Source: Sacculina carcini (lineage: Eukaryota; Arthropoda; Thecostraca; Sacculinidae). Taken from it: DNA of 64,000 bases. Where the stretch lies: NCBI GenBank assembly GCA_916048095.2, contig OU696597.1, forward strand, positions 176,371 to 240,370. The letters are read 5' to 3'. Positions 31,797 through 44,890 of this stretch are shown piece by piece (position 1 is the first letter of the stretch; the number at the start of each line of letters is the position of its first letter). Made by a program: the position numbers and the translations under genes. The notes under the pieces were generated by a model, which was not told where the DNA came from, ran no database searches, and worked only from the letters and a program-made list of their open reading frames with translations.

Positions 31797-34700
31797 GTGG
31801 TTTCATACTGGTATTGCTGAGCTTATGGTAAGAGGATTTATTCTTGTATGAATTTGTATGTGTTGTGTGTATATGTATGTATTTGTTTATATTTGTATAT
31901 ATTTGTATTCTCTAAAATCCAGAGGAAACTAGTGAGACAAATTGAGATTTATACATACAAGAGAAACAAAACAGAAAACCAGGCTGTATAATTTAACAGA
32001 ACATGTATATGTATATATGTGTATGTGTATATATCTATATTTGTGTGTATATGTATCTGTGTGTGAATGTATTATGTGTATATATGTGTGTGTATATGTA
32101 TCTATTCGTATATATGTGTGTATATATGTATCTATTTGTGTGTGTATGTATTATTTGTATATATGTGTGTGTATATGTATCTATCGGTGTGTGTGTATGT
32201 GTATATGTATGTGTGTATATGTATCTATATGTGTGTATGTATGTGTGTATGTATATGTGTGTGTGTGTATGTCAGTGAGGGTCGTAAGATTTGTCGCAAG
32301 TTCAAAGTGACTGCCGAGCCGTACCTGCTCAAACATTACAATCACGGAGTATTTAACAAGGACTATGACCGTCGCTACACCGTTTCTTCCCTGGTCAGCT
32401 TCCTCCGCGACCCTGCCGGAGAACCGCCGTGGCAGGAGGACCCCAGCGCCTCGCACGTGCAGCATCTGGCCCACGAGCAGGTGGTCTCGTGCAGTCAATA
32501 ACACCATCACATCTCTGCACTTATGCTCTCATTTTTCCTCTCTCATCCAAATAACAGCGGAGCTCAACGTTGTTTGACACGTGTTTTCTTATCAAAAATT
32601 ATCAAGAACTTTTGCCATAATTCATATGTATATATAGAAATTTGATGTTATAATCAAAATAGAATGGAAGAGTGTTTAAATTCAATGCAACTGCAATCTC
32701 CATGCATTTTGATAATCAACAAATACACAGACAGACAGACAGAGAGAATAGTAGTAATATAAGAGGAAATAAAAACACAAATATGTGTGTGGAAATATAA
32801 TAAACAGTGAATTAAAGGAGTCACAGAAATTCACTCATTAACATCCACAACATATATGCATGCATTTGTATGTTTGTCTGTGTGTATGTATGTTATGTAT
32901 GTATATGTGTGTCCGTTGTATCTATTTTTATGTTTTTATGCATGTGTGTATATGTATATGTTTGTATATGTGTGTTTATATTGTGTATGTTTGTATATAC
33001 ATGTGTTATTTGTTTATATATATTTTGTGTATGCATGTGTGTGTTTATGTATGTCTGTTGTATATATGTATATATGTTTATGTATGTGTGTTGAGAAACT
33101 ATCAAAAAAAGATATATTGTCACATTCACTTTTATTGAGTGTGTAGGTTAGGTTAGGATTACTATATGGAGTATGTCTTTACTAAATTTTATAATGTCTA
33201 TACAATTACTATATGGAGTATGTGTGTTGTATATATGTGTGTATGTATGTTTGTGTGTATATATGCACATATATGCGATGTATGCACATGAAACACATGT
33301 ATACACACATATGTGCATATATATATATGCACATATATGCACAATGCACACATTCAATACATGTTTCTGTGTACGTTGTGGAGTTGGACTTCGGCATCTT
33401 ACAGTTTGTTTGTATGTATGTGTGTGTGTATGTGTGAGAGAGGCAGGATTTGAGGCAGTTGGTACAGCGTCGTCCCTCTCACGCCATATTTCTGCTTCTC
33501 TACGTTCCCTGGTGTGGTCATTGTCGCAAACTGAAGCCTGTTTTCTCCTCACTTGCCACTGATTTTCAGCGGCGCACGTCTCAAGTTACTCACGTGCGTC
33601 AGTCTGTCATTCTGGCAGCCATTGATCTGCAACGAGCTGGCAACAGTCATCTGGCAGCTCGCTATGACGTCACAGGATATCCCACCCTGCTCTATCTGGT
33701 GTCAGTCATCTGTGTCGTGCTTATCTGCACCCTGTCTCTCTCTCTCTTTCATTCACTCACTCATTCTCTCTCTCTCTTTCACTTATTATCTCTCTCTTAT
33801 TCTCTCTCTCTTTCACTTATTCTCTCTTTCACTCATTCTCTCTCTCTCTTTCACTTATTCTCTCTTTCTCTTTCACTTATTCTCTCTTACACTCATTCTC
33901 TCTCTCTCTTTCACTTATTATCTCTCTCTTATTCTCTCTCTCTTTCACTTATTCTCTCTTTCACTCATTCTCTCTCTCTCTTTCACTTATTCTCTCTTTC
34001 TCTTTCACTTATTCTCTCTTACACTCATTCTCTCTTTCTCTTTCACTTATTCTCTCTTTCACTCATTCTATCTCTCTTTCACTCTTTCTATCTCTCTTTC
34101 ACTCATTCTCTCTCTCTTTCACTCATTCTCTCTATCTTTCACTCATTCTCTCTCTCTCTTTCACTCATTCTCTCTCTCTTTCACTCATTCTCTCTATCTT
34201 CCACTCATTCTCTCTGTCTCTTTCACTCATTATCTCTCTCTTTCACTTATTCTATCTCTCTTTCACTCATTCTCTCTCTCTCTTTCACTCATTCTCTCTC
34301 TCTTTCACTCATTCTCTCTCTCTTTCACTCATTCTCTCTCTCTTTCACTTATTCTATCTCTCTTTCACTCATTCTCTATCTCTCTTTCACTTATTCTCTC
34401 TCTCTCTCTGTCACTCTTTCTCTCTCTCTCTTTCACTCATTCTCTCTCTTTCACTCATTCTCTCTCTCTTTCACTCATTCTCTCTCTCTCTTTCACTTAT
34501 TCTCTCTCTCTCTCTGTCACTCTTTCTCTCTCTCTCTTTCACTCATTCTCTCTCTTTCACTCATTCTCTCTCTCTCTTTCACTCATTCTCTCTCTCTCTT
34601 TCACTCTTTCTCTCTCTCTTTCACTCATTCTCTCTCTCTTTCACTCATTCTCTATCTCTCTTTCACTCATTCTCTCTCTCTTTCACTCATTCTCTCTCTC

Positions 34701-36144
34701 TTTCACTCATTCTCTATCTCTATTTCACTCATTCTCTCTCTCTCTTTCACTCATTCTCTCTTTCACTCATTCTCTCTCTTTCACTCATTCTCAATGTGTC
34801 AGTGTGTGTATGTTTGTGTTTGTGTGTTAGTGTTAGCACACATACACACACTAACACAAACACATGTAACGATGTGTGTGTTTGTTAGTGTCTTAGTGTG
34901 TGTATGTTGGTGTATTAGTGTATTTTAGTGTTTGTTGGTGTGTGTGTGTGTATGTATATTGGTGTGTGTGTGTGTATGTATATTGGTGTGTGTGTTTGTG
35001 TTTTTGTTTGTGTGTGTTGTGTTATTATGTTATTGTGTTAGTGTATTTTAGTATGTTTGCTTGTGTGTGTGGGTATTTATAGTGTGTTTGTGTGTGTGTA
35101 TGTGTGTGTGTGTGTGTGAATCATTTAGCTTGTATGTGTGTTAGTGTGTGTGTTAGTGTGTGTGTGTGTGTGAATCATTTAGCTTGTGTGTGTAATTGCG
35201 TGCTTTCCCTTGTATATTATTTCTGTTGGAGTTTTTGGGCTTATCTTGGGTCGCGATCACATACTAATTAAGTAGTTTTTCTCAAATATCTATTAATGTT
35301 TGTTTTGGATAGCTTCCAGTACACATGAGGCCACCGCACACAGGGTGGTAATAGTGCACTTGCACTATTAACCCATGCTACTGTATTTTTGCCTGTGTAA
35401 TTAATAATACTGATAATTGATGCAGGAATGGTGAGGTGAAACATCGGTACAATGGAGCCAACACGAGACAGGCTCTGCTGGACTTCCTGGCTGATCCTGA
35501 CTCGCACGTGACCACGCCCTCCTCATCCCCTGCCTCCCCCGAGCACGTGCAACCTGATTGGGCCGATGAGCAGAACTCGAGCGTGTTTCATCTCACCGAC
35601 TCTTCGTTTGATCAGTTTATTTCGGTGTGACTTTCGGCTTTCTACCTAACTTTCACGACATCTTGTGATCTCGTGACAAACTCACCTGCCATACCCCCAA
35701 AATTATTAATTAAAGACTATTTATGGTTATATAGCACTAAGCAGTGGCTCCACACACAAGAAACGCACAAAAGATGTATGGAGAAAGTGCAAGAAATACA
35801 CACATTTGTGACACACACGGAAACATACTGTGTCTTGAAATTACCACATATTTCTAGCATTCATATTGTGCACGATAGATGTATTGAAAATTCACATACA
35901 AGCTTAAGAGTTTCATCTGTGTATAAACGCAAATATATATTGAAATGCGCAGGTAGAATTACATAAAAATAACTGTATATATAAGTTTTCTACTGAACAA
36001 TAAACTATATTGGATAGTAAATATGTATTCAAGTAGTGTAGATTTATTGAAGAATTTCTATACATTGTTGTTCTAGAGTAATTTATTATATGATTAGCGC
36101 TTTTCCCATCAAAATTTACTCATCGAGAATTGAGTAAATAAATA

Positions 36145-36204
<60 letters not shown>

Positions 36205-39200
36205 AAAATCATACATCATAGAAAACGAATTTCAACCAAATTAAATATGTTTGTATTTATTTATATATATTCTGGTCTAGGAATTATTATCCCACATGTG
36301 TTTGTGTTTATCTATGTTTGTTTGTTTGTTAGAGTCACAGATCTGTGTTGGTGATGTTTTATGCCCCGTGGTGCGGGCATTGTAAATCACTGAAACCTCA
36401 TTTCGAAAATGCCGCCACACAATTGAAATCAGCTGATATTTCGGGCGTATTGGCTGCTGTCGATGCAACCATACACACGGTAATTAACATATTCTATCAT
36501 TACCATACACACGGTAATTACCATATTATATCATTACCATACAAACGGTAATTACCATATTATATCATTACCATACACATGGTAATTACCATATTCTATC
36601 ATTACCAAACACACGGTAATTACCATATTCTATCATTACCATAAACACGGTAATTACTATATTCTATCATTACCATACACACGGTAATTACCATATTCTA
36701 TCATTACCAAACACACGGTAATTACCATATTATATCATTACCATACACACGGTAATTACCATATTCTATCATTACCAAACACACGGTAATTACCATATTC
36801 TATCATTACCATACACACGGTAATTACCATATTCTATCATTACCATACACACGGTAATTACCATATTCTATCATTACCAAACACACGGTAATTACTATAT
36901 TATATCATTACCATACACACGGTAATTACCATATTCTATCATTACCATACGCACGGTAATTACCATATTCTATCATTACCATACACACGGTAATTACCAT
37001 ATTCTATCATTATCATGCACACGGTAATTACCATATTCTATCATTACCATACACACGGTAATTACCATATTCTATCATTACCATACACACGGTAATTACC
37101 ATATTCTATCATTACCATACACACGGTAATTACCATATTCTATCATTACCATACACACGGTAATTACCATATTCTATCATTACCAAACACACGGTAATTA
37201 CCATATTCTATCATTACCATACACACGGTAATTACCATATTCTATCATTACCATACACACGGTAATTACCATATTATATCATTACCATACACACGGTAAT
37301 TACCATATTCTATCAGTACCATACACACGGTAATTACCATATTCTATCATTACCATACACACGGTAATTACCATATTCTATCATTACCAAACACACGGTA
37401 ATTACTATATTATATCATTACTATACACACGGTAATTACCATATTCTATCATTACTATACACACGGTAATTACCATATTATATCATTACCAAACACACGG
37501 TAATTACCATATTCTATCATTACCATACACACGGTAATTACCATATTCTATCATTACCATACACACGGTAATTACCATATTCTATCATTACCATACACAC
37601 GGTAATTACCAAACACACGGTAATTACTATATTATATCATTACCAAACACACGGTAATTACCATATTCTATCATTACCAAACACACGGTAATTACCATAT
37701 TCTATCATTACCATACCACCCATTTCCCTTCACTAGCTTATGGCTTTGTTTGCGTTGAGTTATGTGTATGTCTGTATGTGTGTTTGTGTATGTATACTTG
37801 TATGTCTGTATGTGTATATATATGCTTGTATGTCTGTATGTGTATGCTTGTATGTGTGTTTGTATTTATGTGTATGTATACTTGTACGTATGTTTATACT
37901 TGTATGTGTGTATGTATGTCTGTATGTGTATGTATGTTTGTATGTCTGTATGTATGTTTGTATGTGTGTGTGTGCATGTAGGTGGTGTCTGGTCGCTACA
38001 GTGTGGAGGCTTACCCAACACTTCGCTATTTCTCATCATCAGCCGCCGAGCAGTCGTTTGTGGTTACTGCACTGCGAGATCACGAGCGTATCATGCAGTT
38101 CATGAAGGACCCCCGTCCTCCTCCACCACCTCCACCTGCCTGGCACGAGGACCCCAGCTCACTGCACGTGCGTCACATCAAGGCCGAGGAGGGAGCGAGT
38201 GAGATGCGCGCGCTGTTGAGACGCAAGAAGCACGCGCTGGTCATGTTCCACGTTCCCTGGTGTGGTCACTGTCAACGCACGAGACCTGAGTTTGAAACAG
38301 CTGCCACGAGACTTGCTGATGAATCTCGAGTGCTTCTGCTAGCCGTCGACTGTACCATTCACGCACCAATATGTTCTGCTCACGATGTGACGGCATATCC
38401 GACCCTTGTCTACTTCAGCCATCTCAAACACTCGCATCATTATTCCGGATCAATGACGGTGTGTATCAAACCACAATATTAATTCACTTATCTGCTGTCA
38501 TTCCATTTCTCATACGCGTAATATACATGTACACGTAAATATACTGTAAAGTCTGATTATTTAAAACTTCAAGTGTATTCACATGCACATAAAAGTTTCG
38601 CTTATAATGCTGTGAATAATAATACTTAAATATATACACACATCCTTATACATACACTAGTAAAATATATAACTATATACACTATAGAATAATATATACA
38701 TATTAAATAAGTGCACTAATCATACATATAACTAATGAAATGAAACACTTAAACATACTGTAAAAAACTTGTATTTAAAGCACTAATAAAATGTCAAAAA
38801 GAAATCATACCCACACACACATATCAACATGCATTTAATCATGAACACCAAATCAAATTCTATTTCTATCATTCTCACTTAAAACACTGCCGTTAAATTC
38901 AAAATATCTGCGCGCACTGCAAAACCATCACTAAATTTTCCAACGCTAATTTCACGTGATAAGTATGTTCGGGATTCTCCAGATACTAATATTACTTCAC
39001 TTAAATTGTTAATGTACTAAATTTTATAGACGTTTTACTTGATATTCAATGTTTTATAGCTCCGTAACTATTTAGTCCACTTTGTATTATATTTTCATAA
39101 TAATTTTAATAAATCAAATTGTTAATTTACTAAATTTATAGACGTTTTACTTGATATTCAATGTTTTATAGCTCCGTAACTATTTAGTCCATTTTGTATT

Positions 39201-39354
39201 ATATTTTAATAATTTTGTAGTCCATTTAGTATCGTACATTTTGACATATAATTGATTACGTAACAATTATTGTGTGTTTGTTCTACAGAGTGATGGCTTT
39301 GTCTCGTTCATTCGTAATCCACCTGAATTTGTATCTGAGAAGGATGAACTCTGA
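31092..39354 (+). CDS. PDIA5: protein disulfide isomerase A5
   Basis: ER-lumen oxidoreductase of the PDI family. Hand-built exons: 31092-31124, 31486-31736, 32276-32480, 33447-33700, 35426-35624, 36333-36479, 37982-38458, 39289-39354. All phases agree, giving 543 residues (human 519). A signal peptide spans the first junction (MMCSVRAVTIT then VVCVLVSWFG). A redox-inactive N-terminal thioredoxin-like domain follows (ADVKQLKHWL, FLRDPAGEPPWQEDP). Three active domains each carry CGHC (VPWCGHC, APWCGHC, VPWCGHC), and the protein ends KDEL, the ER-retention signal. Human PDIA5 has CSMC, CGHC and CPHC, so two active sites differ. Introns 2, 4 and 6 are filled with tandem repeats. ATTAAA at 39498 is a possible poly(A) signal. 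Confidence 0.93.
31750..32275. repeat. PDIA5 intron 2: ATT and TATG-type tracts
   Basis: A TTA/ATT run (31754-31797) is followed by TGTATATATGTGTGTATATG-like DNA up to the acceptor of exon 3. The UG-rich end forms the sequence just before the AG at 32274-32275. Confidence 0.85.
32690..33440. repeat. PDIA5 intron 3: TATG-rich tracts
   Basis: TGTATATGTATG-type sequence at about 32860-33090 and 33215-33440 contains a short TAGGTTAGGTTAGG run at 33143-33157, equal to nearly three units of the arthropod telomere repeat TTAGG. The phrase ACTATATGGAGTATGT occurs twice (about 33161 and 33209). Confidence 0.8.
33725..34795 (+). repeat. PDIA5 intron 4: pyrimidine-only array
   Basis: About 1.07 kb of CTCTCTCTTTCACTCATT-type units, almost free of G on the sense strand. 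Open frames of 425 and 492 codons run through it and into exon 4, but they are repeat artefacts. A GT-rich tract follows (34795-35190). Confidence 0.95.
36150..36201. repeat. (TA)n microsatellite in PDIA5 intron 5
   Basis: An uninterrupted TA run of about 52 bp lies 130 bp upstream of exon 6. Confidence 0.95.
36468..37721 (+). repeat. 34-bp minisatellite containing the exon 6 donor site
   Basis: About 37 copies of a 34-bp unit, beginning inside the coding end of exon 6. Exon 6 ends ACCATACACACG followed by GTAATTA; every unit repeats ACCATACACACGGTAATTAC and then ATATTCTATCATT. Each copy therefore carries the last 12 coding bases and the 5' splice site of exon 6. Divergence between copies is only a few percent. 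Confidence 0.95.
37752..37978. repeat. TATG/TGTA-rich tract before PDIA5 exon 7
   Basis: TGTATGTGTATG-like DNA leads straight into the acceptor of exon 7 (AG at 37980-37981). It takes the place of a normal polypyrimidine tract. Confidence 0.85.
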
Positions 39355-40951
39355 TTGTTACACACACACACACACACACACACACGTGTTTTTGTGTGTG
39401 TGTGTGTTTGTGTGCTTGAGTCATAACCCGAACTAAACCATATGCCATAATGTTGCGTTTATCGGGATGTTTTGCGATGTTACAACGAATTTTTCGTATT
39501 AAACGCAGAAGTGGCTGAATAATGTAGTCACGTTATTTTGGTCGAGATTTTTTATCACTGTTTTCTGGGTTTTTGTGATGTTTGTGTTTCTAACTTTGAT
39601 TGTGTCATTAATTCTACATAGGAGATTAAGTTGAGTGAATTGTCATATTTAGCTGCTGCTAATTGTGTATTTATTGTTGTTCAATCCTGGAATGGTGCGT
39701 CGATTTCGTCTTATCTTACCAATGTTACCATTGTCACCGTCCGTTTAATATGTAACGTGAAGTGGCTACTTAATGTTTAAGTCAAGTTAATTTTTATACT
39801 TGATTCAAACAGCGTGTTGTATATCTGTTCAACATTTTCCCTTGAAATTAACACTCCGTGGTATTTATGTATATTTTGCATATATTTCATAGATTATGTT
39901 CAATTATTGATTTTCTCGCCTTCAACGGTGAAGTATTGCTTTCCGGTGCGTTTGCCATGTCTGTTTTATAATGCCATGTGTGGACTTTTATATTTGTGAG
40001 CAGTATTGTTCGTTCGGAAATATACAATTTATACCAACACTGTTTTTGAGCGCATAAATGCAAAAATGCAAAACATTCACACGTTTAACACATGTAATAT
40101 TAAATTCAGGACGAAAATACCACACGCTTTTTGGAATATATATACCTTATGAGGATACATCAACCAAAATTAACATACCGATTTTTTTAAGCTGTTCTGT
40201 TTCGAGACTTCTAGAAATTACGAATTTTCTATTATCTTATACTCTTTAATAATTAATTAGCTAAAACATCACATATGTTTAATTACTTTTATCGTTTGAT
40301 CATATTTAATGTTTTTATTTAATTGAACAAGTATGTTTTCATAGTATATATTTATGCGTCAAGAACGGGGTGCTAAAGACAATTAGTTTGGCAGCTTTCA
40401 GTGATATAAGCGGCAGATACAAATTTTGATAGCTTATCAGGCACATTTGTTTGTCAGTTTTCATCTATGTACAATGTATATCACCTTTGATAATTATTTT
40501 TATATATTTGTTTGAGTTATTTTTTTACATATTTGTGTTTTATTTGCAATATTACGCTGGTCTGTCAAGCTTGGTATAATCGGGTCAAAATACAATCTTA
40601 CTTTAGTGCTTGTGTTTTTACATTCCACGTGTTTTTGTACATTGTGGATGAATAGGATTATGCTGTTTATTTTCGCTTACTCAAGAATATTGGTGTAGAT
40701 TTCGGAGCAAATTTGATGCAAATCATGACACGAAAAGCTTATAACTTTGATGTTAGTGTGTTTCAATACGTATGCTAATTGTCCTTGTGAGGCGAGGTGT
40801 TTGATTGTACAAGGATAATAATGGCTGAGTGTAGGTGATGTTTTCTCATTCTAACCGTAATTTTGATAGATGTATGTCTATTAGTTTTTTGGTAGTTTCT
40901 TATTTCAATTCGAATAATTTCTAGTGATACACTTGCTTTTATAATTGCCAG
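39355..40951. other. PDIA5-CDK2 intergenic region
   Basis: AT-rich DNA with a CA/GT tract at 39359-39412 just past the PDIA5 stop. The right end is probably a CDK2 5' intron: an acceptor-like TTGCCAG at 40945-40951 precedes GTGCTCTGCC and the start codon, so CDK2 may have an upstream non-coding exon that I could not locate. Confidence 0.5.
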
Positions 40952-40971
40952 GTGCTCTGCCGACGGCCGTC

Positions 40972-42309
40972 ATGGATAAATATCAGAAGCTTGAGAAGAT
41001 TGGCGAGGGGACGTACGGAATTGTGTACAAGGCTCTGGATCGTTCCTCAGGCAAAGTTCTGGCTCTCAAAAGGATTGAGCTGGACATGTGAGTGACTGAC
41101 CTGATTTATCATTTATTTATTTGTATAGCGCTCATCCAGGGACATAAGCGCGGCAAACTACAACGAAAATGGGAATATATAAATATTAAACATGAAAGCA
41201 CCGCACACACACACAAAATAACATGCGGACAACTACAAAAGCCAACTACGCTAGAAAGATACTATGAATAATAATAATAAATAAATACATTTCCTTTATC
41301 GCATACAAATACACATGCGCGCAAAATAACAATTGAATAGCAAGAAGAAGACACATATAGCAAACACATATACACACACAACACTCAAACAATGCACAAT
41401 ACAGGAAATCAATTATGATTCCCCGAAGCTTGCGAGAAACAATAAGTGTGAGAAAAATGGACTTGCACTCAAATATGGGTTAGCGTTTGCTGCGCTAAAA
41501 ATCCTGAAAGTTGTAGCGAAAAAATTTGCGTTTCAAATGTCACTAAACCCTGTAAAAAATGCCCTCTCAAATATATTTGTACGTGCTGATTCTAGAAAGT
41601 TGTGATATGGATGATTAATAGAACGCTTGATTTTGTGGTTTATTACACAGTGATTGCGAGGGAGTACCTAGCACGGCGATCCGCGAGATTTCGTTGTTGA
41701 AAGAACTGCAACATCCAAACATAATTCAGTTGTTCGATGTGGTTCATTGCGACAAGAAGTTGTATCTGGTGTTTGAGTATTTGAACCACGATTTGAAACG
41801 TTTCATGGAGCTGTACAAGCCAGGAGGCATGTCCCCTGCTCTCGTCAAGGCAAGTGTTATTGTCACTGGTGGATTCAGAGGACGGCTGAACCCCCTCCAA
41901 ATATCTCCATCAACTCCTCATACCCAAGAAGTACACTAAAACAGACCAAGAAAAAATATATTTCTGCAGAATTTGTTGATATAAGCATATTCGCACATTA
42001 TAGCCCGGAAATTGTATAATTATAAGAGGTATGTGTGTGTGTGTCAGAGTTTGGTATGGCAGATGGTTCGAGGTATAGCTCATTGTCACGCCTACAGAGT
42101 GCTGCATCGCGATCTGAAACCTCAAAATCTTCTGATAGATAAATCAGGTAACTTCCAGCCAATTATCAGCAATACTGTTATCATTATTACACACGCTATT
42201 TTGAGACTTACATAGATGTTCATAGATAGATATATATGTAGATAGATAGATAGATAAATATATATATACATATATAGATAGATAGATAGATACATAGATA
42301 GATAGACAG

Positions 42310-42340
<31 letters not shown>

Positions 42341-43025
42341 AATAGATAGACAGATAGATAGATGAATAGATTGATATATACATAGATAGATACATAGATA
42401 GATACACAGATACGTAGATAGACAGATAGATAGACAGATAGATAGAGAGATAGATAGATAGATAAATAGATATATACATAGATAGATAGATAGATAAATA
42501 CATAGATAGATAGATAGATAGATAAATTAATAGATAGATATATAGTCAAACAGATAGATAGACGAATATATAGATATATAGACAGATAGATAGATAAATA
42601 TATAGATAAATATATAAATATATAGATAGATAGATAAATAAATAGATAGATAAATAAATAGACAGATAGATACATAGATAGATAGATATATACATAGATA
42701 CATAGATAGATAGATAGATAGTTAGATAGATACATAGACAGCTAGATAGATACATAGATAGACAGATAGATAGACAGACAGATAGATAGATAGATAGATA
42801 TATACATAGATAGGTAGATACACAGATACGTAGATAGATAGATAGATACGTAGATAGACAGATATATACATACGTAGATAGATAGATACATAGATATATA
42901 CATAGATAGATAGATAGATAGATAATTAGATACATAGATAGATAGATAGATAAATAGACAGATAGATAGATACGTAGATAGACAGATATATACATACGTA
43001 GATAGATAGATACATAGATATATAC

Positions 43026-43060
<35 letters not shown>

Positions 43061-43273
43061 CGTAGATAGATAGATAGATACATACATAGATAGATAGATA
43101 GACAGATATATACATACGTAGATATATAGATACATAGATATATACATAGATAGATAGATAGATAGATAGATACGTAGATAGATAGATACATACATAGATA
43201 GATAGATACATACATAGATAGATAGATAGACAGATATATACATACGTAGATAGATAGATACATAGATATATAC

Positions 43274-43308
<35 letters not shown>

Positions 43309-44526
43309 CGTAGATAGATAGATAGATACATACATAGATAGATAGATAGATAGATTTATGACACCATAATTGTTGCGCGTGCATGACGATGACGTCAGGG
43401 GTGTTAAAACTGGCTGATTTTGGGCTGGCTCGAGCGTTTGGTATTCCGGCACGCACTTACACGCACGAGGTGGTCACACTGTGGTACCGCGCCCCGGAAA
43501 TTCTGCTTGGCAGCAAGGCTTATCTGGTGGCCGTCGACGTGTGGAGTATTGGCTGCATCCTCGCTGAAATGGTACCTCAGCACGTGATTCGTAATACAGT
43601 GACATTGACAAGCACGTGACTCACAACACAATACGAGATTATTGTTTCTCCTTATAACACACGATATATGTACATATAATTAACCCAACAAGAATATTTC
43701 TCTGGGTGAATTCTATAATTCAACAGCCCCTGTCCACCCAGCAGTAAATGATGGCACCAGATATCAGTCATGTGTTGTGTCATGCATTCTGGGGAGGTGG
43801 TCCTCTCTAATACGTCTTCCGTCCTTGTGGCGTCATAGCGTGTAGAGGGTTGGTTCTGCGGTGACAGTGAGTTGCACGGTACACACCTGTGTGTGTTCAT
43901 AAACTTCGACTTCTTCCCGTGTAGCAGCTGTCACTTGAGACCTTTAACCTTTATTTATGTAAAACACACAATTTTCATATATACGAGACTCGTATACCAA
44001 CACACACACATCCACATAGTTTTTATGTGAGTTTTTTTGCTTGTTATTTTATTTTTATTATTTTACACATGTATATATATTAAAATGTTTTGATTCTACA
44101 CGTATATATATATATATACATGTAGAATAAATACATACACCCAGATGACACGCAATACGGACGTGTTTGTTTGTGTGTTAGTTGACTGAGCGTCCATTAT
44201 TCCCGGGAGACTCGGAGATAGATCAGTTATTTCGTATTTTCCGTACACTGGGCACGCCTGATGAACGCTGTTGGCCCGGGGTTACTCATCTTCCCGACTA
44301 CAAGTCCACGTTTCCTCGCTGGGAGGCCGATCCCTCGCGTCTCGCCTCAGTGCTATCAGTAGCTACGGTAATGGGGGCGGGAGATGCAGCAGAAACGCAC
44401 GCGCTGGATCTCACCGCCTCTATGCTCAAGTATGACCCGGCACGACGCATTTCAGCCAAATCTGCTCTGCAACACCCCTATTTCTCGGGCGTGCGAGTGG
44501 TCACTCCTGAACCTCCTCGACACTAA
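40972..44526 (+). CDS. CDK2: cyclin-dependent kinase 2
   Basis: Serine/threonine kinase driving G1/S and S phase with cyclins E and A. Exons: 40972-41087, 41651-41849, 42048-42147, 43399-43571, 44182-44526; phases agree, giving 310 residues (human CDK2 298). Features in order: [11 protein letters not shown] with the Thr14/Tyr15 inhibitory sites, Lys in LALKRIEL, cyclin-binding GVPSTAIRE, catalytic [16 protein letters not shown], and the activation loop [16 protein letters not shown] with the Thr160 equivalent. [20 protein letters not shown] and the Ala in YRAPE favour CDK2 over CDK1. An insert of about 10 residues ([15 protein letters not shown]) lies before the last helices. Intron 2 starts with GC (AAG|GCAAGT), and intron 3 is mostly a GATA array. 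Confidence 0.95.
41105..41330. other. CDK2 intron 1, possible interspersed repeat
   Basis: TTATTTATTTGTATAGCGCT followed by a CATAAGCGCG phrase resembles the ends of short interspersed elements common in invertebrate genomes, but no second copy is clear in this window. The related phrase TTATATAGCAC occurs at 35728 in PDIA5 intron 5. Confidence 0.25.
42220..43356. repeat. GATA/GACA tetranucleotide array in CDK2 intron 3
   Basis: About 1.14 kb of GATA with interspersed CATA, AATA, GACA and CGTA units. Sub-blocks of roughly 100-130 bp recur near 42830-43350. Open frames of repeated Leu-Ser-Ile-Tyr on the minus strand are artefacts. Confidence 0.97.
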
Positions 44527-44616
44527 CTGCGCGTGCTAGCAGTCACGTGCTATTACTGCTGTGTCAGCCAGTGTTTGTGTTTGTGTGCGAGAGTAGACGT
44601 GGACCTGGGAGTTTTC

Positions 44617-44622
44617 AATAAA
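44617..44622 (+). terminator. CDK2 poly(A) signal
   Basis: AATAAA stands 91 bp after the stop codon and is followed by GT-rich sequence, the usual downstream element of a cleavage site. Confidence 0.75.
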
Positions 44623-44639
44623 CACACGTGTTATGTATT

Positions 44640-44788
44640 GTATATGTGTGTGTATGTGTGTGTGTGTGTGTTTGTAGGGTAAGTGTATGTGTGAGTGTTG
44701 TGTCTATTTGTATTTGTGTGTGTTTTTAGGGTAAGTTTGTATGTGTGAGTGTTGTGTCTGTATGTCTGTGTGTAAGTAGAATACATGT

Positions 44789-44862
<74 letters not shown>

Positions 44863-44890
44863 TGTGTGTATGTGACTAGAATATATATGT
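44640..44890. repeat. GT microsatellite
   Basis: GT-rich DNA with a nearly pure GT run of about 68 bp at 44792-44859. The phrase AGGGTAAGTNTGTATGTGTGAGTG occurs twice before it, in shortened form. Confidence 0.9.

Noticed and set aside
33450..34928. 492- and 425-codon frames in PDIA5 intron 4
   Set aside because: The first joins the true exon 4 to the CT-rich array because the donor at 33701 was ignored; the second is a shadow frame.
36468..37721. CRISPR-like regular repeats
   Set aside because: Units are contiguous with no unique spacers, lie in a eukaryotic intron and contain a splice site; it is a minisatellite.
42144..43456. Leu-Ser-Ile-Tyr repeat frames on the minus strand
   Set aside because: They are translations of the GATA array in CDK2 intron 3.
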